Shown piece by piece: positions 16,906 to 26,290 of a stretch of 64,000 bases of DNA. The stretch covers positions 1 to 64,000 of the forward strand of contig NZ_JAPSHV010000001.1 of assembly GCF_031179385.1 (NCBI RefSeq), in the 5' to 3' direction. Numbering within the stretch: the first letter of the stretch is position 1; each line of letters starts with the position of its first letter. Origin of the DNA: Arthrobacter sp. (GTDB taxonomy: Bacteria > Actinomycetota > Actinomycetes > Actinomycetales > Micrococcaceae). Under the pieces are notes generated by a model. That model saw only the letters and a list, made by a program, of their open reading frames with translations. It made no database searches and had not been told where the DNA came from. A program made the position numbers and the translations under genes.

Positions 16906-18258
16906 TCAGGAGAACTGCTGGGTCTCGGTGGAGCCGGCCAGGGCAAGGGTGCTGCCGGTCGGGTTGAGGGCGCCGGCTACCTGATCGAAGTAGCCGGTGC
17001 CGACCTCCCGCTGATGCTTGGTGGCCGTGTAGCCGCGTTCTTCGGCGTCGAACTCGCGTTGCTGGAGGTCCACATAGGCGCTCATGCCGTCGGTGGCATA
17101 ACCGTGCGCCAGATCGAACATCGAGTAGTTCAGGGCGTGGAACCCGGCGAGGGTGATGAACTGGAAGGTGAAGCCCATGGCGCCGAGCTCGCGCTGGAAC
17201 GTCGCGATGGTGGCGTCGTCGAGGTGCTTGCGCCAGTTGAACGACGGGGAGCAGTTGTACGCAAGCATCTGATCAGGGAACTCGGCCTTGACCGCTTCGG
17301 CGAAGCGCCGCGCCAGCTCCAGATCAGGCGTGCCGGTCTCCATCCAGATCAGGTCCGCGTACGGAGCATACGCATGAGCGCGGGCGATACACGGCTCAAT
17401 GCCGTTGCGGACCTCGTAGAAACCCTCGGGAGTCCGTACTGGTTCCGATCCGGCCCGGATCAGGAACGGGCGGTCGCGCTCATCGACGTCCGAGGTGATC
17501 AGTGTGGCCGCTTCGGCATCCGTACGGGCCACAATCACCGAAGGGACGCCGGCGACGTCGGCCGCCAGCCTGGCCGCGTTCAGCGTGCGGACATGCTGCT
17601 GGGTGGGAATGAGGACCTTACCGCCGAGGTGGCCGCACTTCTTCTCCGAAGCCAGCTGGTCTTCCCAATGCACCCCGGATGCTCCTGCGGCGATCATGGA
17701 CTTCATCAGCTCGAAGGCGTTCAGCGGCCCGCCGAAGCCGGCTTCGGCGTCGGCCACAATCGGCACCAGCCAGTCTGTGAATTCCTCGCGACCGCTCAAA
17801 ACGCCTTCAGCCCACTCGATCTGGTCCGCCCGCTGCAGCGCGTTGTTAATGCGCCGAACCACCTGCGGGACCGAGTTCGCCGGGTAAAGGGACTGGTCCG
17901 GGTAGGTCTGGCCGGACAGGTTGGCGTCCGCTGCCACCTGCCAGCCGGACAGATAGATAGCCCTCAGCCCGGCCTTCACCTGCTGTACGGCCTGGTTGCC
18001 GGTCAGTGCGCCCAGAGCATGGGTGTACTCGCCGGTCCGGGCCTGGTCAGTGAGCTGCTGCCAGAGTTTTTCTGCTCCCCGGCGGGCGAGCGTGTGCTCC
18101 TCCTGCACGCTGCCGCGAAGGCGTACGACGTCGGCAGCAGAGTAGTCGCGCTGGATTCCTTGCCAGCGCGGATCGGCTGCCCACTCGAGTTCGAGGTCGC
18201 GGACTGCTTCCGTGTAGGCGTTGGTGTTGTCACCTGGGTGTGCGGCTTCCTGCGTCAT
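16906..18258 (-). CDS. aceA: Isocitrate lyase
   Basis: Cleaves isocitrate to glyoxylate and succinate, the first step of the glyoxylate bypass for growth on acetate or fatty acids. The 450-aa length is normal. The active-site signature is [14 protein letters not shown]; substrate and Mg2+ segments are visible ([48 protein letters not shown]). GGAAGGAC lies before the ATG. It is divergent from the RamB-type regulator, which in Corynebacterium controls aceA and aceB. Confidence 0.96.
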   Translation of the reverse strand: MTQEAAHPGDNTNAYTEAVRDLELEWAADPRWQGIQRDYSAADVVRLRGSVQEEHTLARRGAEKLWQQLTDQARTGEYTHALGALTGNQAVQQVKAGLRAIYLSGWQVAADANLSGQTYPDQSLYPANSVPQVVRRINNALQRADQIEWAEGVLSGREEFTDWLVPIVADAEAGFGGPLNAFELMKSMIAAGASGVHWEDQLASEKKCGHLGGKVLIPTQQHVRTLNAARLAADVAGVPSVIVARTDAEAATLITSDVDERDRPFLIRAGSEPVRTPEGFYEVRNGIEPCIARAHAYAPYADLIWMETGTPDLELARRFAEAVKAEFPDQMLAYNCSPSFNWRKHLDDATIATFQRELGAMGFTFQFITLAGFHALNYSMFDLAHGYATDGMSAYVDLQQREFDAEERGYTATKHQREVGTGYFDQVAGALNPTGSTLALAGSTETQQFS

Positions 18259-18313
18259 TGCAACTGTCCTTCCGGGAGGCGTAATGCCTGTGCGGTTGTG
18301 CTGGTGAAGTCAA

Positions 18314-18375
18314 CGATTCTGCATCCTGTAACGGGCATCTAGATGAAAGCTCTGGAAAGAAATGCGATTCTTCGC
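18314..18375. promoter_or_regulatory. Candidate operator region between aceA and the RamB-type gene
   Basis: The nonamer CGATTCT(G/T)C occurs twice in the same orientation (18314-18322 and 18365-18373); the second lies in the inverted repeat GCGA-TTCT-TCGC (18364-18375), directly before the regulator's -10. Binding is not shown. Confidence 0.35.
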
Positions 18376-18376
18376 G

Positions 18377-18382
18377 TATGGT
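18377..18382 (+). promoter_or_regulatory. -10 box (TATGGT) of leaderless ramB-type gene
   Basis: TATGGT, 6 nt, then ATG at 18389. It argues for the shorter start over the ATG at 18362, which would lie upstream of the box. Confidence 0.5.
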
Positions 18383-18388
18383 CAAGAA

Positions 18389-19870
18389 ATGACGACTTCC
18401 AGTTGGAATCGCACCCGTCTGCCCGACGCCGAGCCTGCCCCTGACGGGGGGGATGCCATCAGCCTGGGCCGCCGTCTCCGCCACCTCCGCAAGAGCCGTC
18501 GCATGACGCTCGAGGAGTTGGGCGCCGTCGTCGGAACTGCCCCCTCCCAGCTGTCCCTCCTGGAGAACGGAAAGCGTGAGCCCCGGCTGGGCATGCTGCA
18601 GTCCCTCGCGAAGGCGCTGGAGGTGAGCGTCGACCAACTGCTGGGCGCGGAACCACCGAGCAGGCGCGCCGCACTGGAAATCGCGCTGGAGCGGGCGCAG
18701 CGGGGACCGCTGTACGAGTCCCTGGGGCTGCCGAAGGTCCGCACCTCTGCACGCCTGCCCATGGAGGCGCTGGAGGCGCTCGTCGGGTTGCAGGCTGAAC
18801 TGGAGCGGCGGATGAACGAGCAGGTGGCCACCCCTGAAGAGGCCCGGCGCGCCAACGCTGAACTTCGGGGAGTCATGCGCCGGCAGAACAACTACTTCCC
18901 GGATATCGAGGGGGAGGCGCAGAAGGTTCTGGAGTCCGTGGGGCATACGCGGGGGCCTCTTTCGCAGCATCTCATCGCGGACATTGCGGCGCACCTCGGG
19001 TTCACGCTGCACCATGTCAGTGACCTGCCGCATTCCACCCGGTCCGTAACGGACCTGAAGAACCGGCGAATCTACCTGACCCAGTCACAGCGGACCGACC
19101 ATGACCCGCGGTCCGTGCTCCTCCAGGCCCTGGGCCACTACGTGCTGCAGCACAAGACGCCGGAGAACTACCACGAGTTCCTGCGGCAACGGGTTGCCAC
19201 CAACTACTTCGCGGCTGCCCTCCTCCTGCCCGAGGAGGCCACGGTCGAGTTTCTCCAGGCTGCCAAAGCCGCGAAGGAGATCGCCGTCGAGGACATCCGG
19301 GACGCTTTTGCCGTCTCCTACGAAACCGCTGCCCACCGGTTCACCAACCTCGCCACCGAGCATCTCGGTATCCCGACGCACTTCCAGAAGACACACCAGA
19401 GCGGCATCATTTACAAGGCCTACGAGAACGACGGCGTGACCTTCCCCCAGGACCATACCGGCGCCATTGAGGGGCAGCCCTCGTGCAGGAAGTGGACGTC
19501 CCGGATGGTGTTCGACGTGCCTGACCGGTTCTCCGCCTACAGCCAGTACACCGACACCCCGAGCGGTACTTTCTGGTGCACGGCCCGAACGGAGCACGCC
19601 CCCAGCGGAGAGTTCTCGGTGAGCGTCGGCGTGCCCTACGCGCACGTGAAGTGGTTCCGGGGACGGGAGACCACCGTGCGGGGTGAGTCCCGCTGTCCGG
19701 AGGAATCGTGCTGCAAGCTGCCGCCGTCGTCGTTGGCGCAGGAGTGGTCCGGCTACGCGTGGCCCAGCGCGCGGGCGCACTCCCATCTGTTGGCGGCCAT
19801 GCCGCCGGGGGCCTTCCCCGGCGTGGATGAGACGGAGGTTTACTCCTTCCTCCAGGCGCATTCGGACTAG
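18389..19870 (+). CDS. RamB-type XRE/IrrE-like transcriptional regulator
   Basis: The product (493 aa) has an XRE helix-turn-helix (MTLEELGAVVGTAPSQLSLLENGKREP, about 40-66), a middle IrrE/M78-like domain and a C-terminal ScfR/DUF2083-type domain ending in a Cys cluster (RCPEESCCK). The M78 zinc motif HExxH is replaced by LGHYVLQH, so peptidase activity is unlikely and the domain is probably a sensor. Corynebacterium RamB has this layout and represses acetate-use genes including aceA/aceB; the divergent position next to aceA supports the same job here. A leaderless start at 18389 is chosen from the -10 box. Confidence 0.85.
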   Translation: MTTSSWNRTRLPDAEPAPDGGDAISLGRRLRHLRKSRRMTLEELGAVVGTAPSQLSLLENGKREPRLGMLQSLAKALEVSVDQLLGAEPPSRRAALEIALERAQRGPLYESLGLPKVRTSARLPMEALEALVGLQAELERRMNEQVATPEEARRANAELRGVMRRQNNYFPDIEGEAQKVLESVGHTRGPLSQHLIADIAAHLGFTLHHVSDLPHSTRSVTDLKNRRIYLTQSQRTDHDPRSVLLQALGHYVLQHKTPENYHEFLRQRVATNYFAAALLLPEEATVEFLQAAKAAKEIAVEDIRDAFAVSYETAAHRFTNLATEHLGIPTHFQKTHQSGIIYKAYENDGVTFPQDHTGAIEGQPSCRKWTSRMVFDVPDRFSAYSQYTDTPSGTFWCTARTEHAPSGEFSVSVGVPYAHVKWFRGRETTVRGESRCPEESCCKLPPSSLAQEWSGYAWPSARAHSHLLAAMPPGAFPGVDETEVYSFLQAHSD

Positions 19871-19907
19871 CGTCGTACAGTGAATGCCCACTCGAACGGG
19901 GAGCTCC

Positions 19908-20453
19908 ATGCTTTTTGCCAATGACACTGAAGAGGGTCTGCGGAGTGCCGCCGCCCTGGTCAATACCGAGGACGGTGAACAACTTTCCGACGTCGGTGCT
20001 CTCGCGCAGTTTGCCCGCGACTGGAACTGGACCGGCAACCTCGCCCTCGATGATGACGAGCTCGAGGCAGTCCGAACGCTGCGCCCCAGGCTTCGGTCGC
20101 TGTGGAGTGGCGACGAAGACCAGGTTGTGGAGCTGGTGAACGGCCTGCTGCGCGAGTTCAATGCCCTTCCGCAGCTTGTCCGCCACGATTCCTGGGACTA
20201 TCACATTCATGCCACGCCGCGCGAGGCCCCGCTGTCGGCTCGGATGGCGGTCGAGGCGGCGATGGCGTTCGTTGACCTCGTGCGCAGCAAGGAGCTGAGC
20301 CGGTTGAGGGTATGCGCATCGCCGGACTGCGACAATGTGCTCGTGGACCTGTCAAAGAACCGTTCCCGGCGGTTCTGCGAGTCGGGCTGCGGGAACCGGG
20401 CAGCTGTCGCGGCCTACCGGGCGCGGCTGGCCGAACGGGCGCAGACGGCCTGA
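19908..20453 (+). CDS. CGNR zinc-finger (ABATE domain) regulator
   Basis: The 181-aa protein has an N-terminal ABATE-like helical domain and a C-terminal CGNR zinc finger: CASPDCDNVLVD...FCESGCGNRAAVAAYRAR. Such proteins are predicted stress- or metabolism-linked transcription regulators. GGGGAG lies 5 nt before the ATG at 19908, so the upstream ATG at 19884 is not used here. A TACAGT -10-like box lies just upstream, giving a short leader. It is convergent with the subtilase. Confidence 0.87.
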   Translation: MLFANDTEEGLRSAAALVNTEDGEQLSDVGALAQFARDWNWTGNLALDDDELEAVRTLRPRLRSLWSGDEDQVVELVNGLLREFNALPQLVRHDSWDYHIHATPREAPLSARMAVEAAMAFVDLVRSKELSRLRVCASPDCDNVLVDLSKNRSRRFCESGCGNRAAVAAYRARLAERAQTA

Positions 20454-20485
20454 ACGTCCACCTGTCCGCAGGGACGGAAACAGGA

Positions 20486-20515
20486 GGAAGCCCCCGGCTT
20501 ACGCCGAGGGCTTCC
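20486..20515. terminator. Bidirectional terminator hairpin
   Basis: GGAAGCCC and GGGCTTCC, plus inner CGGC/GCCG pairs, form a strong stem between the convergent CGNR and subtilase genes. Confidence 0.75.
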
Positions 20516-20540
20516 GATAGTGCTCACCTACCAGTGAAGG

Positions 20541-23500
20541 TTACGGAACCATCCAGGTGAAGCCGCCCCAGCCCTGTCCGTTCTGGACCTTGCCGGCGAA
20601 GCCGCCAGTGCCGTTTCCGGAGTAGAGGAAGAGCCGTCCGGCGGAGTCACGCGCCAGCAGGTCGGCGTTGCCGTCTCCGCTGAAGTCGCCCGGAGCCACC
20701 AGGGTGAAGCCGTTCCATCCTGAGCCGGGCTGCGTGCGGGCGCCGAAGCCGCCTGATCCATTGCCCGGGTAGAGGAAGAGCCTACCGGCGGAGTCGCGCG
20801 CCAGCAGGTCGGCGTTGCCGTCGCCGCTGAAGTCACCCGGCCCGACAATGGTGTAGCCGTTCCAGCCTGAGCCGATCTGCGCCGGCGTGAGGAACCCGCC
20901 TGTCCCGTTGCCCGGGTAAAGACGCAGCGCGCCGTTCCCGGCACGGGCAATCAGGTCCACGGTGCCATCACCGTCGAAATCACCTGGAGTGACGATGGCC
21001 AGGCCGCTCCAGCCGCTTCCGATCTGCTTGCCCCGGGTGAGCGTACCGGTGCCGGTTCCTGCGTAGAGCCAGAGCCGCCCGGCGCTATCCCGCGCCACGA
21101 CGTCGGCATTGCCGTCGCCGCTGAAGTCGCCGGGAACCAGGATGGCATTCATTGAATTCCAGCCTGTGCCGATCACCCGGCTCTTCAGGAAGCCGCCCTT
21201 GCCGTTGCCGGGGTAGAGCAGCAACTGCCCTGCGGAGTTGCGGACAAGAACGTCCGGGATGTTGTCGCCGTCGAGATCCTTGGTAGCCTCCTGCTCACCT
21301 GCCACCGCAATCGGCACGATCTCGTCCTTCTTCCCCGTCGCGTTGTGGTGGTGAAGGAAGAGTGCCTTGGCGTCGGTGACGTTTTCCTGGCGGTTGACGT
21401 TGAGGGTGACGCCGTCAGCGGAGACGAACGATGCCGCATCGGGCACGCCGCCCTCGAACCACAGGGCGGGCTCGGTGACGTTGAAGCTGATCCAGTCCGT
21501 GGTATCCACTGGAGCTCCGCTGACACCGTTCTCATCGACATTCAGCACGTTGGACGTTGCAACGCGGTACTGGATGGGCGCTGAAGCACTCAAGGCAGCA
21601 GCGTCCATTCCCAGTTCCGCGACGGGAACCGGGAACGTCACCACATTGGTGTCGAAGGTGTTTGTGTCCACGCTTCCGTCGACCCCGTTGGCGAAGTACA
21701 GGTCAGTGTCGAAGATCGGCGCTCCCGCGTCGTCGATCGTTATGACCTCGAAGAGGATCATGTCGAGCGTCGGCGCCGCGGGCCCAAGGTCCCCGGCACG
21801 CAGGGTGCTGACCACGTAATCGACCGTGCTGTCGCCGTCCGTATCGATTTCGATGGAGACACCGTTATTGCCGCCGAGCTGTGCCCAGTTCTGCCAGGTG
21901 CTGACGCCGAAGTTCAGGACCCCTGCCGTCCGGTCCCCGGCCGCGTCGATCAGCGCCGGAACCGTTGAGGCTGCGCCGACTGCTTTCAGGTCGAACGAGT
22001 ACAGGGACTCCAGCGGGCGATTCTCGGCCCGAGGGCTTTCGACACCCAGTACAAGCGGCGACACGATCGACTGGTAGGCCGATTGACCCGGTACACCCTG
22101 GGCAAGGCCACGACCGGACAGGGTCACGGTGCTTTCCAGGTCCGCGGGCCCGTCGAAGGCGGCCTCCGCGCCGGCCGAGATGGCCGACGTCGGCTTCGGA
22201 GCCGAGTAGACCGGAACGCGGAGTTTCTGCCCGTCCGTGCTGGTCAGTTCGACCCGGCCGGACACATCGGCGAGGTACTGGCGAGGAAGGCCCGCCTGCA
22301 CTGCTTCCGCTGCTGGGTCGATCGTCTTGGCGAGCGCGGCCGGATCAGGAATCGCCAGCGTGACGGTCAGCGCGGCCGTGTTATTGGCCGGCACCGTGAT
22401 CGCCGCCGGGGAAACCGTCACCGTGACGCCGGGCATGGTCGATGCCTCGAGGTATTCTGCGTTATACGTGATGGGAGCATTGGACCGGTTCTCGACGGTG
22501 ACCTGCCTGGTCACTGACAGGGCCTCGGTGCCGAGTTCCAGCACGCCGAAGTTCACCGAGGTGAGGGCGGGCTGGTCGGTCGCGTAGGCGAATACCGGTG
22601 TGTCCAGGGCTTGGATGGCGTCAACACGTCCTGATCCGACGCGGTTCGGTGCGTAGGCAACACCGTCGGCCGTGAGCAGGTCATGTGTAGCCGTATTCAT
22701 GATGACGCTCTTGGCCTGGTACGGGTTGTACTCATGTGCCGAGAGCACCAGGGCCGCGATACCTGCCGTATGGGGTGCCGCCATGGAGGTGCCGCTCTTC
22801 ACCGAAGCGCCGTTGCCGGTTCCCACCTGTACCGAACCGATGAGGACTCCCGGTGCCGCGACGTCGGGCTTAACGACGCCGTTGGAACCGTGGACGCCCC
22901 GCGAGGAGAAGTCCGCGAGGTTGTCCTGCGCGTTGGAGGGACCGGTAGCAGTGGCCTGGAAGGTGGGGTCGAGCTGAAGGACCAGGGTTCCTGCTTCCGC
23001 AGCCGGCATCAGCCTGGTGGTGTCACCGGCCGAGAGCTGGATACCCGGTATCGTGGCGTTTCCGCCGATCCCCGCTGGGAAGATGTCAAGTGTCGTGCCG
23101 ATGACGACGCCGGCGTAGCCTGCAGCAGCTGCGTTGTTCCAGCGAACGGTGGATCCGCATTCGCGGGTCGCGTCGTTGTCGTCCCAGAAGAGCCAGACCC
23201 ACTTTCCTTCATTCACGCCTGCGGCAGGCAAGGCGGCGCAGCCGTCATTGTTCGCGCCGGCTGGAGCCATCACCACCTCACCGCGAAGGGTGTCGGGAGT
23301 AACACCCGCTGCAGCGTAGTCGAAGTTCACGGTGTACTGCCCGGCGGCCTGACCGGCGACATCCGCCGGAGCCAGCACATCAGCGCGGTCCATGGTGATC
23401 TGCGATCCGACGCTCGCTGCGACAGTCAAAGCTGACTCAGCACTTCCCGGGGAGCCGCCGATGTCGTACACGTCGCCGTCGTTCCCTGAGGACACCACGG

Positions 23501-24638
23501 ACAGAATGCCCTGTGCGGTCAGCGAGTTCACGATGTCATTTTCGGGATCGTCGTACGCGGGGAAGGCCGAGCCCAACGACATGTTGACGACCTGAGCGCG
23601 GTCGTCGAAGTTGCCGTCACCATTTGGGTCGAGGACGAAGTCCAGCGCCTGCCCCACAACGAGGCTTGATCCGGTGCAGCCAAAAACGCGCAAGGCCACC
23701 AGGCCGGCGTCGGGAGCCGAACCCGGACCGATGCGCATCTGGTTGACAGCCTCCGGGGTGAGATCACTGTAGTCGCCGTCGAATGTGGTGCCGTCCGCAT
23801 TGACGCCATAACCGGCGGCGGTGCCGGCGACGTGCGATCCATGGCTTTCGCAATCCAGCGGGTTCAGGTCGGGTACCGGCTCATCGTTCTCGGGGTCGTC
23901 AGCGTTGTACGCATCGCCCACGAGGTCGTAGCCGCCCTTGAACTTGTCCGGATCAAAAAGTGCCGGATCGGGCTCTGCATCCGCCTGGGCCTGCTCGTAC
24001 GCCTCAATGGTTCCAGGGCCGCCGAAGCCGGCGTGGGTGTAGTCCAGACCGGTGTCCAGCACTGCGATGGTGATTCCCTCGCCGGTGATGTCGCGCGCCG
24101 TCCATGCCTCGAGAGCACGGGTGTCGATGTCTGCGCCCTTGTTCTCGACGGTCTTGGGGACGATCGCGGTGATCTTGACGACGTCAGGTCGCGCAGCGAG
24201 CGCTTTGATCGCGTCGGCGTCACCCTTGATCGCCACACCGGGCAGGGTGTTGGTGGTGGTGTAGAGCTGGGAAGCGCTCGCTTCCGCTGCGACCTCGTTT
24301 GCCTTCGCTTGGATGCCCGTGCGGATCTCCTTGACGCGGTCCGCCCGGGGGACCGGTGCGGTGAATCCGTTGCTTCGTACCTCTGCGGGCTGAGTCTGTT
24401 CGAAGGCACCCTTGCCCGAGAACTGGACGTACGCCGCCGTCGGGCCTGTCCTGGCCGCGAGTTCGCGGCTGACCTTGGCCTCGAACGCCGGCTGAAGCGC
24501 GATCCCCTCGGCCGTGGGCCCGCCGGAATCCGGTGCCTCGAGTGCCGATGCCGGTGCCCACATGCTGGAGGCCAGGGCGAGGCCGGTCAGCGACGCCAGC
24601 ACAGCCCTTCCTGATCTCCGGCGGTATGACTTGCTCAT
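20541..24638 (-). CDS. Secreted subtilisin-like (S8) protease with PA domain and FG-GAP repeats
   Basis: A 1365-aa multidomain exoprotease. It has a Sec signal peptide (basic start, hydrophobic core, APASALEA end, about 1-34), an I9-like propeptide (about 55-165), and a catalytic triad Asp195 (IAVLDTGLDY), His266 (ESHGSHVAGT) and Ser near 616 (SGTSMAAPH). A PA-type insertion lies before the Ser; Fn3/beta-sandwich domains follow. The last ~250 residues are five FG-GAP/VCBS units (PGDFSGDGNADLLARDSAGR) with DxDxDGxxD calcium motifs. No sortase or anchor signal is seen. AAGGAG precedes the ATG. The FG-GAP tail probably aids adhesion or substrate binding. Confidence 0.93.
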   Translation of the reverse strand: MSKSYRRRSGRAVLASLTGLALASSMWAPASALEAPDSGGPTAEGIALQPAFEAKVSRELAARTGPTAAYVQFSGKGAFEQTQPAEVRSNGFTAPVPRADRVKEIRTGIQAKANEVAAEASASQLYTTTNTLPGVAIKGDADAIKALAARPDVVKITAIVPKTVENKGADIDTRALEAWTARDITGEGITIAVLDTGLDYTHAGFGGPGTIEAYEQAQADAEPDPALFDPDKFKGGYDLVGDAYNADDPENDEPVPDLNPLDCESHGSHVAGTAAGYGVNADGTTFDGDYSDLTPEAVNQMRIGPGSAPDAGLVALRVFGCTGSSLVVGQALDFVLDPNGDGNFDDRAQVVNMSLGSAFPAYDDPENDIVNSLTAQGILSVVSSGNDGDVYDIGGSPGSAESALTVAASVGSQITMDRADVLAPADVAGQAAGQYTVNFDYAAAGVTPDTLRGEVVMAPAGANNDGCAALPAAGVNEGKWVWLFWDDNDATRECGSTVRWNNAAAAGYAGVVIGTTLDIFPAGIGGNATIPGIQLSAGDTTRLMPAAEAGTLVLQLDPTFQATATGPSNAQDNLADFSSRGVHGSNGVVKPDVAAPGVLIGSVQVGTGNGASVKSGTSMAAPHTAGIAALVLSAHEYNPYQAKSVIMNTATHDLLTADGVAYAPNRVGSGRVDAIQALDTPVFAYATDQPALTSVNFGVLELGTEALSVTRQVTVENRSNAPITYNAEYLEASTMPGVTVTVSPAAITVPANNTAALTVTLAIPDPAALAKTIDPAAEAVQAGLPRQYLADVSGRVELTSTDGQKLRVPVYSAPKPTSAISAGAEAAFDGPADLESTVTLSGRGLAQGVPGQSAYQSIVSPLVLGVESPRAENRPLESLYSFDLKAVGAASTVPALIDAAGDRTAGVLNFGVSTWQNWAQLGGNNGVSIEIDTDGDSTVDYVVSTLRAGDLGPAAPTLDMILFEVITIDDAGAPIFDTDLYFANGVDGSVDTNTFDTNVVTFPVPVAELGMDAAALSASAPIQYRVATSNVLNVDENGVSGAPVDTTDWISFNVTEPALWFEGGVPDAASFVSADGVTLNVNRQENVTDAKALFLHHHNATGKKDEIVPIAVAGEQEATKDLDGDNIPDVLVRNSAGQLLLYPGNGKGGFLKSRVIGTGWNSMNAILVPGDFSGDGNADVVARDSAGRLWLYAGTGTGTLTRGKQIGSGWSGLAIVTPGDFDGDGTVDLIARAGNGALRLYPGNGTGGFLTPAQIGSGWNGYTIVGPGDFSGDGNADLLARDSAGRLFLYPGNGSGGFGARTQPGSGWNGFTLVAPGDFSGDGNADLLARDSAGRLFLYSGNGTGGFAGKVQNGQGWGGFTWMVP
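20560..21300. repeat. Five FG-GAP coding repeats
   Basis: Five units of about 150 nt encode PGDFSGDGNADLLARDSAGRLFLYPGNGTGG-type repeats. Two adjacent units are nearly identical at DNA level, suggesting recent duplication. Confidence 0.75.
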
Positions 24639-24891
24639 GCTGCTCCTTAGGAAGGAAGAGTCAAGGCCATACCGCTTGAGTCCGTTCCGAGCCCCCGCAG
24701 CACTGCTGGCTCAGCCTAAGACTGGTGTGAGTGAGAATCCCTGTGGTGCGATGGGTGCCAGCAGAACGGTGAGCCCCCGCGGACTCCCCGACTACAGCTT
24801 CATGTGTGAAGGGTCACAAGTCAACGAATGTTGGTGTCCCGACCGGATAAATCGTCCTGAGGAATGACGCGGTCAGTCCGGGCGACGGGAA

Positions 24892-25722
24892 TCACCCTGC
24901 GGGCTGCTCCTGAAGGTCTCCCGCGCCGCCCTGCCAGACGGCGTCGAACGGTGCGTTCGAGGACACCCGGTTCTTGATCCCTTCGGTGACAAATGCCTTG
25001 GCGGTGCGCGCCGCTTCCAGCGGTGTGGCACCCTTGGCGAGTTCCGCGGCGACTGCTGCGGCAAGGGTGCACCCTGCACCACTGACTGCGACATCACCCA
25101 CCTTGGGGGCACTGAGGACTTCCAGGGTTTCGCCGTCGTAATAGACGTCGACGGCGTCGCTGCCTTCCAACCGCACGCCGCCCTTCGCGAGCACGACGGC
25201 GCCACTCGCCGCATGGATGAGCCGCGCCGCTTCCTTGAGATCCTCCACGGATCGGATCTCGATCCCCGAGAGTGACTCCGCCTCGAAGTGGTTCGGGGTG
25301 ACAAAGGTTGCAAGCGGCAGGATGTTGGCCTTGAGCGCCTGGTCCGTGTCCAGTGCGGCGCCGGGCTCCTGGCCCTTGCAGATCAGAACCGGGTCCAGCA
25401 CAACGTTCTGCCAGTCCTGTGTAGCCAGAGCGGTTGCGACCGTGTCGATGGTTGTCGGCGTACCGAGCATTCCGATCTTGACGGTATCGATCGTGTAGCA
25501 GGACTGAATCGCCTCAAGCTGATCGGCGATGACCTGCGCTTCAACCGGGACAAACCGGTGATTCCAGCTGTCCTTCGGGTCGAAGGAGACGATGCAGGTG
25601 AGCGCGGCAATCCCGTAGGTACCGAGTTCCTGGAACGTCTTCAAATCGACCTGCGCGCCGGCGCCTCCGGTGGCCTCAGAGCCGGCGATGGTCAGGGTGA
25701 TTGCGGGTGCGTCAGTAGCCAT
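24892..25722 (-). CDS. pdxK: Pyridoxine/pyridoxal kinase of the ThiD-like PdxK type
   Basis: This is a ribokinase-fold kinase of the ThiD subfamily. The start ITLTIAGSEATGGAGAQVDL is the substrate/lid region, ICKGQE and VTPNHFEAESLSG follow, and the anion hole and catalytic base read GAGCTLAAAVAAELAKG. DPKDSWNHRFVPVEAQ and the GAGC (not GTGC) motif are closer to Bacillus PdxK than to classical ThiD, so pyridoxal/pyridoxine phosphorylation is favoured; HMP kinase activity remains possible. No Shine-Dalgarno; CACACT lies 6 nt before the ATG, so it may be leaderless. Confidence 0.8.
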   Translation of the reverse strand: MATDAPAITLTIAGSEATGGAGAQVDLKTFQELGTYGIAALTCIVSFDPKDSWNHRFVPVEAQVIADQLEAIQSCYTIDTVKIGMLGTPTTIDTVATALATQDWQNVVLDPVLICKGQEPGAALDTDQALKANILPLATFVTPNHFEAESLSGIEIRSVEDLKEAARLIHAASGAVVLAKGGVRLEGSDAVDVYYDGETLEVLSAPKVGDVAVSGAGCTLAAAVAAELAKGATPLEAARTAKAFVTEGIKNRVSSNAPFDAVWQGGAGDLQEQPAG

Positions 25723-25762
25723 TGCATCAGTGTGCCCGACGGTTCGGGGCTAGCGCCAACGG

Positions 25763-26212
25763 CTAGCGTGCCCTGCCCTCGGCCAGCAGGCTGATGGACT
25801 TGTTGATCCGGGCGGAGCGGGTCTCCGGTTTCTTTGCGCCTGCGATCTGCAGCGCGTGCCAGCTCTTGTTGCTGTAGGAGAGCGTGTCCCAGAACGCTTT
25901 CGCCGCCGGATTCTGGTGGAGTGCGGTCACAAAATCCGCGGGTACATCGACTTCCCTCGGGGCGGTATCCAGCTCAACGTCGACATCGTGAACTTCGCCG
26001 GCCTGAATGCCGGCTTCCATGCGCCGGTCAGCGCTCACTCCAAACACGTAACGCCCACCCATGGATGCGATGGATGTGCGGAAGGCGAAGCCGTTGACGG
26101 TCGCCACGATCTTCGGATGCTTGCCGCCGCCCAGGGCCTCCACGACCGATTCCGGGACTTCGAAGCCCGCCGTGGTCTTGCCGGTCGATTCGAGTTCAGC
26201 GCGAAACTTCAT
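25763..26212 (-). CDS. DUF1905/YdeI-like (OmpD-associated) protein
   Basis: The 149-aa protein has an N-terminal DUF1905 beta-barrel (MKFRAELESTGKTTAGFEVPE...) followed by the short helical bacteriocin-protection/YdeI-type tail (DVDVPADFVTALHQNPAAKAFWDTLSYSNKSWH...I..AKKPETRSARI). Function is unknown; members occur in many soil actinobacteria. It stands alone between pdxK and the cache-domain gene. A second YdeI-type protein is encoded at 39.9 kb. Confidence 0.85.
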   Translation of the reverse strand: MKFRAELESTGKTTAGFEVPESVVEALGGGKHPKIVATVNGFAFRTSIASMGGRYVFGVSADRRMEAGIQAGEVHDVDVELDTAPREVDVPADFVTALHQNPAAKAFWDTLSYSNKSWHALQIAGAKKPETRSARINKSISLLAEGRAR

Positions 26213-26290
26213 GGGTGCCTCCAGAGTCGTGAACGGAATGATCGGCAGTGCTGCGAGTGAATTATTCCTTGAACGGTCTGACGGTCTCGA

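Noticed and set aside
20560-21200. Regular repeats resembling an array
   Set aside because: They are in-frame FG-GAP protein repeats of about 150 nt, not short repeats with unique spacers; no cas gene is present. No CRISPR array was found in the window.
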